A stretch of DNA of 10,260 nucleotides from Candidatus Aminicenantota bacterium (GTDB lineage Bacteria > Acidobacteriota > Aminicenantia > Aminicenantales > JAFGAV01): positions 1-10,260 of the forward strand of contig VGJG01000030.1 in NCBI GenBank assembly GCA_016867615.1, written 5' to 3'. Positions 1 through 5,650 of this stretch are shown here, in pieces. The notes under the pieces are model-generated. The model was not told where the DNA came from, did no database searches, and was given only the letters and a program-made list of their open reading frames with translations. Position 1 is the first letter of the stretch; each line of letters begins with the position of its first letter. The translations under genes were made by a program, and so were the position numbers.

Positions 1-1
1 C

Positions 2-949
2 GAGGAGGCTTCTGTTCTCCGCGAGGCCGGTCTTCGGGTCCCGGTCCTCATCCTCGGCTATGTGCCCCTCGACGGCCTCGGGGAGGCCGTCCGGCTCGGG
101 GCCAGGCTGACCGTGTCCGACGAGCGGACGGTGGCGCGCTTGGCCGATGTTTGCCGGCGGATGAAGAAGAAGGCCTTCCTCCACCTCAAGGTCGAGACCG
201 GCACCCATCGGCAGGGCATCCGGCCGGAGGACGCGCCGCGCCTGGCCCGCAGGATCCTCGCCCGACGGGAGCTCGTCCTCGAGGGGCTGTCCTCGCATTT
301 CGCCAACATCGAGGACACCACCGACCCGAGCTATCCCCGGAAGCAGCTCGAGCTCTACACCGCGACCCTTGCCGCCCTGGAGCGGAGAGGGGTGCGCGTC
401 CCGGCGGCCCACATGTCCTGCACGGCCTCGGCCATCCTCTTCCCCGAGACGCACCACGCCCTGGTCCGGGTCGGGATCGGCCTCTACGGCCTCTGGCCGT
501 CCAAGGAGACCTTCCTCTCCTGCCGCCTGCAGAAGCGCCGCCCCATCGAGCTCCGCCCCGTGCTGAGCTGGAGATGCCGCGTCTCCCAGGTGAAGCGGGC
601 GCCGCGGGGCGCGGCCATCGGCTACGGCGGCACCTACCGGACGACGCGCCCCTCGAAGCTCGCCGTCCTGCCCGTGGGCTACAGCGACGGCTACGGACGG
701 GCGCTGTCCAACGCTTCCTTCGTCCTCATCCGAGGCCGCCGGGCGCCCGTGCGCGGGCGGGTGGCGATGAATTTCACCGTGGCGGACGTGACCGACATCC
801 CCGGCGTCCGCCTCGAGGACAGGGCCACGCTCATCGGCCGGGACGGGGAGGACGCCTGCTCCGCGGAGCACCTGGCCTCGCTGACCGGCACGATCGCCTA
901 CGAGGTTCTCTCCCGCATCAGCCCCGTTCTCCCCAGGGTCCTCGTTTGA
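2..949 (+). CDS. alr: Alanine racemase, 3' part (5' end outside window)
   Basis: PLP enzyme interconverting L- and D-alanine, which supplies D-Ala for peptidoglycan. The reading frame is open from base 2, so the gene starts upstream. The visible product is about 315 residues and lacks the extreme N-terminus with the PLP lysine. Visible family signatures in order: a VLILGY segment, LKVETGTHRQG (family TG-x-x-R motif, with the lysine that is often carbamylated), CTASA, VRVGIGLYG (PLP-contacting region), IGYGGTY (the second catalytic base, a tyrosine, in the C-terminal beta domain), LPVGYSDGYGR and GRVAMNF, where many family members have a MDQ-type motif. The frame ends with TGA at 947-949. A 142-bp leader with its own promoter separates it from the next gene, so it is probably a separate transcription unit. 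Family assignment is secure; the symbol alr rather than dadX is by default. Confidence 0.93.
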   Translation, partial: EEASVLREAGLRVPVLILGYVPLDGLGEAVRLGARLTVSDERTVARLADVCRRMKKKAFLHLKVETGTHRQGIRPEDAPRLARRILARRELVLEGLSSHFANIEDTTDPSYPRKQLELYTATLAALERRGVRVPAAHMSCTASAILFPETHHALVRVGIGLYGLWPSKETFLSCRLQKRRPIELRPVLSWRCRVSQVKRAPRGAAIGYGGTYRTTRPSKLAVLPVGYSDGYGRALSNASFVLIRGRRAPVRGRVAMNFTVADVTDIPGVRLEDRATLIGRDGEDACSAEHLASLTGTIAYEVLSRISPVLPRVLV

Positions 950-953
950 CGGT

Positions 954-966
954 CCGGCTCCGCCGG
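954..966 (+). other. Short GC hairpin after alr, weak terminator candidate
   Basis: CCGGC (954-958) can pair with GCCGG (962-966) across a 3-nt loop, 5 bases after the alr stop. AT-rich sequence follows but there is no T run, so intrinsic termination is doubtful. Confidence 0.25.
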
Positions 967-996
967 CTCTAAATCCTATAATATTGATATGATTAC

Positions 997-1025
997 TTGA
1001 TTTTTAGGACGACGGGATTTATAAT
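997..1025 (+). promoter_or_regulatory. Sigma70-type promoter for the Fe-S operon
   Basis: A -35 TTGATT (997-1002) and a perfect -10 TATAAT (1020-1025) are separated by exactly 17 bases, in an AT-rich leader inside otherwise GC-rich DNA. Transcription would start near 1032, giving a 5' leader of about 60 nt before the Nfu gene at 1092. Another TATAAT at 977-982 has no convincing -35, and a TATAGT at 1060-1065 has only a poor one (TGGTAA, 1037-1042). Confidence 0.75.
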
Positions 1026-1091
1026 GTCCAAAGACGTGGTAATTCGGGCGGGAACATTTTATAGTATGTCCTTACCGCAAGGAGCGAAGCG

Positions 1092-1310
1092 ATGAAGGAA
1101 GAAATCCAAAAATCCCTCAATAAGATCCGTCCCGGCCTGCAGGCCGACGGCGGGGACGTCGAGCTCGTGTCCGTGGAGAACGGCCTGGTCAAGGTCAAGC
1201 TCAAGGGCGCCTGCGGCGGATGCCCCATGTCCCAGATGACCCTCAAGATGGGCATCGAGCGCCAGCTCAAGAAGGATGTCCCGGGCGTGACGGAGGTCGT
1301 CTCGGTCTGA
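1092..1310 (+). CDS. NifU C-terminal-domain (Nfu) Fe-S protein
   Basis: A 72-residue protein consisting only of the Nfu domain. Such proteins hold a labile [4Fe-4S] cluster, usually bridging two monomers, and pass it to target apoproteins. Signatures: an N-terminal amphipathic helix beginning KEEIQKSLNKIRPGL, then QADGGDVELV, and the cluster-binding CxxC in ACGGCPMS, followed by an MTLKMGIE helix and a VPGVTEVV strand. It lacks the A-type domain found in long Nfu/NfuA proteins and the IscU-like domain of full NifU. The start is supported by AAGGAG about 9 bases upstream (1079-1084). It is the first gene after a strong promoter and lies 26 bp before the IscS-like gene, so cluster delivery downstream of the IscU scaffold encoded in the same unit is the natural reading. 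Confidence 0.93.
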   Translation: MKEEIQKSLNKIRPGLQADGGDVELVSVENGLVKVKLKGACGGCPMSQMTLKMGIERQLKKDVPGVTEVVSV

Positions 1311-1336
1311 ACGGCCGCCGCCCGCGGAGGGGGGAG

Positions 1337-2518
1337 ATGAAGCGCGTCTATCTCGACCACATCGCCGCCACGCCCCTCGACCCGAGGGCGCTGGAGGCCA
1401 TGCTGCCCTTTCTCCGCGAGCGGTTCGGGAACCCGCAGAGCATCCATTCTTTCGGCCGGCCCGCTCAGGAGGCCGTGGAGGAAGCCCGGGCGCAGGTCGC
1501 CCGCCTCATCAACGCCTCGGCCGAGGAGATCTTTTTCGTCTCGAGCGGCTCGGAGGCCAACAACTTCGCCCTCAAGGGGCTGGCCCTCGCCCGGCGGGAC
1601 AAGGGACGGCACCTGGTCCTCTCGGCCGTCGAACACCAGTCCGTTCTCCACGCGGCCAAGAGCCTCGAGCGGCAGGGGTTCAAGACGACGCTCGTCGGCG
1701 TCGACCGGGAAGGGCTCGTCGACCCCGAGCGCCTCGCCGCGGCCGTCACCCCCGAGACGGCCCTCGTCTCGGTCCAGCTGGCCAACAACGAAGTGGGCAC
1801 GGTCGAGCCCGTGGCCGAAGTCGCGCGCCTCTGCAGGCCGCTCAGCGTCCCGGTGCACACCGACGCCGTGGCCGCGGCGGGCAGCATCCCCGTCGATGTC
1901 CGCGCCCTGGACGTCGACGCCCTGAGCCTGGCCGGCGACCAGTTCTACGGTCCCAAGGGCAGCGCCGCCCTGTACGTCCGCAAGGGTGCGCGCCTCCTGC
2001 CCCTCATCGACGGAGGCATCCAGGAGGGCGGGCGGCGGGCCGGGACGGAGAACGTGGCCGGGATCGTCGGCCTGGGCCGGGCGGCCGCCCTGGCGGCCGA
2101 GGAGCTCGAGTCCCGGTCGGTCCGGGCGGCGGCGCTCCGCGACCGGCTCATCGACGAGCTGCCCCGCAGGGTCGAGCAGGTGACGCTCACCGGGCACCGG
2201 TCGCGCCGGCTGCCCCATCACGCCAGCTTCTGCGTCGCTTTCGTCGAGGGCGAGGCCATGCTCCTCAACCTCGATCTCAAGGGGTTCGCCGTCTCGAGCG
2301 GTTCGGCCTGCACCTCGCGGGCCCTCAAGGCCTCCCACGTGCTTCTGGCCATGGGCCTCGACCATGCCCTGGCCCAGGGGTCGCTCGTCTTCAGCCTCAT
2401 CGAGGGAACAGCGGCCGGGGACATCGAGTCCCTGCTGGACGTTTTCCCGCCGATCGTTGAGCGGCTGAGGGCCCTGTCCCCCCTGTACACCCAATACCTC
2501 GAGGAGAAGGGGAAATGA
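1337..2518 (+). CDS. IscS/NifS-like class V PLP protein lacking the PLP lysine
   Basis: A 393-residue homologue of cysteine desulfurases, which normally take sulfur from cysteine as an enzyme persulfide and hand it to IscU. Start: ATG at 1337 directly after GGAGGGGGGAG. Conserved parts: YLDHIAATPLDP, FGNPQSIHSFG, GSEANN (71-76), H100 in VEHQSVL, NNEVGT (150-155), H174-T-D176, YGPKG (204-208), RRAGTEN and the mobile loop SSGSACTS with catalytic C325. Three active-site positions differ from E. coli IscS: the HK motif with the Schiff-base lysine is D201-Q202, the ring-contacting Gln after the HxDA motif is A179, and the substrate-carboxylate Arg of GSIRFSLGR is V351 (GSLVFSLIEG). From memory, A. 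fulgidus IscS has comparable replacements and the similar SPLY C-terminus. It overlaps iscU by 4 bp (ATGA), so partnership with IscU is likely. Ordinary desulfurase activity is doubtful. Confidence 0.9.
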   Translation: MKRVYLDHIAATPLDPRALEAMLPFLRERFGNPQSIHSFGRPAQEAVEEARAQVARLINASAEEIFFVSSGSEANNFALKGLALARRDKGRHLVLSAVEHQSVLHAAKSLERQGFKTTLVGVDREGLVDPERLAAAVTPETALVSVQLANNEVGTVEPVAEVARLCRPLSVPVHTDAVAAAGSIPVDVRALDVDALSLAGDQFYGPKGSAALYVRKGARLLPLIDGGIQEGGRRAGTENVAGIVGLGRAAALAAEELESRSVRAAALRDRLIDELPRRVEQVTLTGHRSRRLPHHASFCVAFVEGEAMLLNLDLKGFAVSSGSACTSRALKASHVLLAMGLDHALAQGSLVFSLIEGTAAGDIESLLDVFPPIVERLRALSPLYTQYLEEKGK

Positions 2519-3081
2519 ACTACACCGACAAAGTCATGGACCATTTCCAGAATCCCCGCAACGTGGGCGTCCTCAAGGACGCCGACGGGGTGGGCAAGGT
2601 GGGCAACCCCGTGTGCGGGGACATGATGACCTTTTATATAAAGGTCAAGGACGAGCGGCTGGCGGACATCAAGTTCCAGACCTTCGGCTGCGGGGCGGCC
2701 ATCGCCGTCTCGAGCATCGTCAGCGAGATGGCCCGGGGCAAGCCGCTCGGGGAGGCCATGGAGATCACCAACGAGCGCGTGGCCGAGGAGCTGGGCGGCC
2801 TGCCCAAGAACAAGCTTCACTGCTCCAATCTGGGCGCCGACGCCCTGCACAAGGCCATCGAGGATTACCGCGCCCGCCGGGGAGAAGCCGCGGACGCCAA
2901 GAAAAAGGGGAGCGGCCCGGCGGGGTGCTGCTGCCCGTACTGCGAGGGGCCGATGGAGGGCGCCGAGGGGCTGTGCCGATCCTGCCATATCGAGCTCGAG
3001 GAATGCCCCGTGTGTCACAAGTCCACGAAAGCCGGCGAGGATGCCTGCAGCCACTGCGGAGCGAAGATGCCCCCGGCTTGA
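2515..3081 (+). CDS. iscU: IscU Fe-S scaffold with C-terminal double zinc ribbon
   Basis: Scaffold protein on which Fe-S clusters are built from iron and sulfur. The 188-residue product has two parts. Residues 1 to about 122 are a standard IscU domain: YTDKVMDHFQNPRNVG, C34 and D36 in NPVCGD, C59 in FGCGAA, and H102-C103 in LHCSNLG, i.e. the three cluster cysteines plus the usual Asp and His. After a lysine/glycine linker (about 123-137) comes a cysteine-rich tail of about 50 residues with two CxxC pairs per ribbon: C140/C143 with C154/C157, then C164/C167 with C178/C181, preceded by extra C138 and C139. This reads as a double zinc ribbon; ordinary IscU ends near residue 128. The start overlaps the stop of the IscS-like gene (ATGA, 2515-2518), implying translational coupling. 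The IscU call is secure; the role of the tail is unknown. Confidence 0.94.
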   Translation: MNYTDKVMDHFQNPRNVGVLKDADGVGKVGNPVCGDMMTFYIKVKDERLADIKFQTFGCGAAIAVSSIVSEMARGKPLGEAMEITNERVAEELGGLPKNKLHCSNLGADALHKAIEDYRARRGEAADAKKKGSGPAGCCCPYCEGPMEGAEGLCRSCHIELEECPVCHKSTKAGEDACSHCGAKMPPA

Positions 3082-3138
3082 GCCGCCCGCCGGGGCTCCG
3101 CTGGAGGAGGTCCCCGGAAGGCGACCTGGAACGACGAT

Positions 3139-3372
3139 ATGAAGGCCGATAAAAAGCTCGATTGCTACGGGCTCCTGTGCCCGGTGCCCATCATCCGGAC
3201 GGCCAAGGCCGTCAAAGAGATGAAGGTCGGAGAAATCCTGGAAGTGTCCTCCACGGATGCGGGGATCAGGGAGGACATGCCCGCCTGGTGCCGGACCACC
3301 GGCCAGGAATTCCTCGGCCTGGAGGAGGAGGGCGAGGTCATCAAGGCCTATGTCCGCAAGGCGAGGGAATGA
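3139..3372 (+). CDS. TusA/SirA-family sulfur-carrier protein
   Basis: A 77-residue protein of the TusA/SirA/YedF family, small proteins that carry sulfur as a persulfide on a conserved cysteine. The family motif CPxP is present as LLCPVPIIR with the carrier C14, preceded by D8-C9-Y-G. The remainder follows the family beta-alpha-beta-alpha-beta-beta layout: KAVKEMKVGEILEV, a STDAGIREDMPAWC helix, and a GEVIKAYVRK end strand. The family is used in tRNA thiolation, molybdenum cofactor formation and dissimilatory sulfur metabolism, so the exact role cannot be read from sequence. It lies 57 bp after iscU and overlaps nadA by ATGA (3369-3372). Its place next to an IscS-like protein without the PLP lysine makes it a candidate sulfur donor or acceptor here (inference). 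The start has only a weak GGA about 8 bases upstream, but no other in-frame start fits the family. Confidence 0.9.
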   Translation: MKADKKLDCYGLLCPVPIIRTAKAVKEMKVGEILEVSSTDAGIREDMPAWCRTTGQEFLGLEEEGEVIKAYVRKARE

Positions 3373-4274
3373 GGTACGAAGAGCTGAGGGAGCGCCTGGC
3401 CCGTTTGAAGGCGGCGCGGCGGGCCGTCATCCTGGCCCACAACTATCAGGCGGGGCCCGTCCAGGACATCGCCGATTTCGTCGGCGATTCCCTGGAGCTC
3501 AGCCGCAAGGCGGCCGCCGTCGAAGCGGAGACGATCGTCTTCTGCGGGGTCCATTTCATGGCCGAGACGGCGGCCATCCTCGCCCCGAGCAAGACCGTCC
3601 TCCTCCCGGACGCCGGGGCCGGCTGTCCCATGGCCGACATGATCACCGCCGACGAGCTGCGCCGCTGGAAGGAGCGCCACCCCGGGCGGAAGGTCGTCTG
3701 TTACATCAACACCTCGGCCGAGGTCAAGGCCGAGAGCGACGTGTGCTGCACGTCGGCCAACGCCGTGCGCGTCGTGGAATCGCTCCCGGACGAGGAGGTC
3801 CTGTTCGTCCCCGACAAGAACCTGGCGGCCTTCGTCGCCCGGAACAGCCGCAAGAAGATCATCGCCTGGGACGGGTACTGCTACGTCCACCACCATATCT
3901 ACCCCGCCGACGTCGCCGCCGGGCGAAGGGAGCACCCCGAGGCCGAGGTGTGGGCCCATCCCGAGTGCCGGCCCGAGGTCATCGACCTGGCCGACAAAGC
4001 CCTGTCCACCGGCCAGATGATCGCCGAAGCCCGCCGCACCGCGCGGAGGGAGGTCGTGGTCGCCACCGAGGCCGGGATCACCTACCGGCTGAAAAAGGAG
4101 AACCCCGGCAAGGAATTCCACCCCGTCAAGCACACCGCGCTGTGCGCGAACATGAAAAAAACAACACTGCCGAAGGTCCTGGCCGCCCTGGAGGGGGGCG
4201 GGACGCGGATCACGGTCCCCGAGGACATCCGCCTTCGGGCGCTGGGCGCCATCGAGCAGATGATACGAATTTAA
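3369..4274 (+). CDS. nadA: Quinolinate synthase A
   Basis: Condenses iminoaspartate with dihydroxyacetone phosphate to quinolinate, the second step of de novo NAD synthesis; a cytosolic [4Fe-4S] enzyme. The 301-residue length fits the short form of the family. Signatures: LAHNYQ (22-27), DSLELSRKAA, FCGVHFMAET, the three cluster cysteines C86 (AGCPMAD), C171 (GYCYVHHHI) and C259 (ALCANMKKTTL) at the spacing known for NadA, and EVKAESDVCCTSANA. The start is the ATG overlapping the upstream stop (ATGA, 3369-3372); upstream in-frame sequence does not resemble NadA. No nadB or nadC is in the window, so iminoaspartate must come from an oxidase or dehydrogenase encoded elsewhere. Co-occurrence with Fe-S assembly genes fits its oxygen-labile cluster; B. 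subtilis also places a NifS-like gene next to nad genes. Confidence 0.97.
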   Translation: MRYEELRERLARLKAARRAVILAHNYQAGPVQDIADFVGDSLELSRKAAAVEAETIVFCGVHFMAETAAILAPSKTVLLPDAGAGCPMADMITADELRRWKERHPGRKVVCYINTSAEVKAESDVCCTSANAVRVVESLPDEEVLFVPDKNLAAFVARNSRKKIIAWDGYCYVHHHIYPADVAAGRREHPEAEVWAHPECRPEVIDLADKALSTGQMIAEARRTARREVVVATEAGITYRLKKENPGKEFHPVKHTALCANMKKTTLPKVLAALEGGGTRITVPEDIRLRALGAIEQMIRI

Positions 4275-4277
4275 AAT

Positions 4278-4283
4278 GAGGAG
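4278..4283 (+). promoter_or_regulatory. Ribosome binding site that decides the rubrerythrin start
   Basis: GAGGAG lies 7 bases before the ATG at 4291. An in-frame ATG at 4276 overlaps this site and has no ribosome binding site of its own, so 4291 is preferred. Confidence 0.8.
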
Positions 4284-4290
4284 ACACAAA

Positions 4291-4794
4291 ATGAAAAAGA
4301 TGACCGAGGAAAACCTGAAGAACGCCTTCGCCGGCGAGAGCCAGGCCCACATGAAATACTCGGCCTTCGCCGACAAGGCGGAGAGCGAGAGCCTGCCCAA
4401 CGCGGCCCGGCTGTTCCGGGCGAACTCCTTCGCCGAGCAGGTCCATGCCGTGAACCATCTCCGGGCCCTGGCGGGCATCAAGACAACCCTCGAAAACCTC
4501 CGCGAGGCCATGGGCGGAGAGAACTTCGAGGTCGAGGAGATGTACCCGGCCTACATCAGCGTCGCCGTGGAGCAGGGGGAGAAGGCCGCCGAGCAGACGA
4601 CGCGCTGGGCCCTGGCCGCGGAGAAGGTCCACGCCGGGCTGTACAAGAAGGCCGCCCAGGCCCTGGCCGGGGGGAAGGACGCCGATTTTACGAGCATCCA
4701 GGTCTGCGGCGCCTGCGGCTGGACCGGAGAGGGCGAAGCGCCCGACAAGTGCCCGCTCTGCGGCGCGCCGAAAGAGAAGTTCAAGAGGTTCTAG
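4291..4794 (+). CDS. rbr: Rubrerythrin
   Basis: Non-haem diiron peroxidase of anaerobes that reduces hydrogen peroxide with electrons from rubredoxin-type donors. The 167-residue protein has an N-terminal four-helix ferritin-like domain with likely iron ligands E15 (AGESQA), E49 and H52 (AEQVHAVNH), a glutamate in EVEEMYP (79-86), and E111 and H114 (AEKVHAGLY). A C-terminal rubredoxin-like domain follows with C139/C142 (CGAC) and C154/C157 (CPLC). Length and order match small rubrerythrins. The gene lies 16 bp after nadA and 4 bp before a second ferritin-like gene, in the same transcription unit as the Fe-S assembly genes. This suggests that peroxide detoxification is coupled to oxygen-sensitive Fe-S chemistry. 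Substrate and electron donor are inferred from the family. Confidence 0.95.
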   Translation: MKKMTEENLKNAFAGESQAHMKYSAFADKAESESLPNAARLFRANSFAEQVHAVNHLRALAGIKTTLENLREAMGGENFEVEEMYPAYISVAVEQGEKAAEQTTRWALAAEKVHAGLYKKAAQALAGGKDADFTSIQVCGACGWTGEGEAPDKCPLCGAPKEKFKRF

Positions 4795-4798
4795 CCCG

Positions 4799-5308
4799 AT
4801 GAAGCTTTCCAGCCGCCTGAAGCCCCATGAAGTCCTGGCCGCAGCCGTGAAGTCCGAGGCCGACGCCGCGGGCCTCTATGCCGCGATCAAGGAGAAAGTC
4901 CGCAGCCGCCTCCTGCTGCGCAAGCTCGATTTCCTGATCTTCGAGGAGAAGAAGCATCGCCGGATCCTGGAGACGCTTTTCGGTCAGCACTTCCCCGGCC
5001 AGGCCCTGAAGCTTCCCGCCCTCTCGCTGCTGCCCGCCTCGCTGCGCGTCAACCCCAAGACCCTGACCGTTCCCAAGCTCTTCCGGACGGCGCTCAAGGC
5101 CGAGAAGTTCTCCGAGGAGTTTTACCTGGCCGCCCGCGCCTCGATGAAAGACGCCGCGAGCCGCAAGATCCTGGAGTACCTGAGCCGGGTCGAGAGGAGC
5201 CACTATTTCCTCGTCCAGTCCGAGATCGACCTCCTGGAGAGGTTCCCGGATTCCTACAAGGTCGAGGAAGCCCACCTCGGCGAGGACCTCGTCCACGTCG
5301 GCCCCTGA
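4799..5308 (+). CDS. Ferritin-like (rubrerythrin-related) diiron protein
   Basis: A 169-residue, mostly helical protein whose residue pattern fits a four-helix ferritin-like diiron domain without a rubredoxin tail. Candidate ligands: E20 (VKSEADAAGLY), E50 and H53 in EEKKHRRIL, E102 (LKAEKFSEEFY) and E132 with H135 in ERSHYFLVQSE. These give the paired E and ExxH pattern of the family. A proline-rich linker of about 30 residues (70-95) separates the two helix pairs. It starts 4 bp after the rubrerythrin stop with AGAGG about 10 bases upstream, so the two are surely co-transcribed. It could be a peroxidase, iron store or iron donor to IscU; the sequence does not distinguish these. The intrinsic terminator just downstream makes it the last gene of the operon. 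Confidence 0.8.
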   Translation: MKLSSRLKPHEVLAAAVKSEADAAGLYAAIKEKVRSRLLLRKLDFLIFEEKKHRRILETLFGQHFPGQALKLPALSLLPASLRVNPKTLTVPKLFRTALKAEKFSEEFYLAARASMKDAASRKILEYLSRVERSHYFLVQSEIDLLERFPDSYKVEEAHLGEDLVHVGP

Positions 5309-5344
5309 AGCCCGAAATCACGCCCGGCCCGTCGCGGGTCTCAG

Positions 5345-5370
5345 ACGCACAACCGCCGGTGCGTTTTTTT
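5345..5370 (+). terminator. Intrinsic terminator of the Fe-S operon
   Basis: A 6-bp perfect stem ACGCAC (5345-5350) / GTGCGT (5359-5364) with an 8-nt loop is followed directly by T7 (5364-5370). It lies 36 bp after the ferritin-like gene. The T run is followed at once by eight G residues (5371-5378). Confidence 0.8.
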
Positions 5371-5577
5371 GGGGGGGGTAGCCGGCCTCGGCAGGCCTTT
5401 GATCCTGAAGTTGTCGCCGCGCCGGGCTGAGGCGCCGGAATCGCCCCAAACAAGCAGGCCGGCTGACCTCTCTGCGAGACCAACCCACGGCGAATGGAAG
5501 AGAGCCCAACAGATTGATTTGATGCGCGGCGGAAGAAGGCTTGGGCGTCGAGGGAAGTCGGCAAGGCGCGATATTCA
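5371..5577. other. Non-coding gap with no recognised gene
   Basis: About 200 bp between terminator and promoter. A + strand frame here (to 5590) reads as low-complexity Arg/Pro/Ser-rich sequence and begins inside the poly-T/poly-G tract, so I do not call it. A small hairpin GGCCT/AGGCC (5384-5397) followed by TTT may be a second weak terminator element. I see no tRNA, repeat or mobile element. Confidence 0.5.
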
Positions 5578-5608
5578 TTGTTTCAGATGACGAAAAAAAT
5601 GATATAAT
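5578..5608 (+). promoter_or_regulatory. Probable promoter for the M50 protease unit
   Basis: A perfect -10 TATAAT (5603-5608) lies in a locally AT-rich stretch. The best -35 is TTGTTT (5578-5583) with a long 19-base spacer. Transcription would start near 5615, leaving a leader of about 35 nt before the ATG at 5651. The position between terminator and gene supports the call. Confidence 0.6.
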
Positions 5609-5650
5609 CCCCGCTTGGCCGCCGGCAAGGCGCGGCCCCGGAGGGAAGGG

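Noticed and set aside
62..949. GTG at 62 as the start of the alanine racemase
   Set aside because: The frame is open back to base 2 and the upstream residues (EEASVLREAGLRVPVLILGY) match the alanine racemase family, so the gene begins before the window.
1955..1957. Lysine of YGPKG (K207) as the PLP lysine of the IscS-like protein
   Set aside because: In canonical IscS this GPKG lysine is present in addition to the Schiff-base lysine of the preceding HK, so it does not replace it by alignment.
1019..2494. Long open frame of 491 codons on the - strand over the IscS-like gene
   Set aside because: It mirrors a GC-rich + strand gene, has low-complexity composition and resembles no family; it is an antisense artefact of codon bias.
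4276..4290. ATG at 4276 as the rubrerythrin start
   Set aside because: It overlaps the GAGGAG that serves ATG 4291 and adds five residues not typical of the family.
3348..4511. Long - strand open frame over nadA and rubrerythrin
   Set aside because: It runs across two well-supported + strand genes and shows no family signature.
5369..5590. 73-codon + strand frame in the gap before the M50 gene
   Set aside because: It begins in the poly-T/poly-G tract, has no ribosome site, overlaps the promoter and is Arg/Pro/Ser-rich without similarity to anything I know.
5615..5650. TTG at 5615 as a leaderless start of the M50 protease
   Set aside because: It coincides with the predicted transcription start, but ATG 5651 has a strong GGAGG and gives the usual N-terminus.
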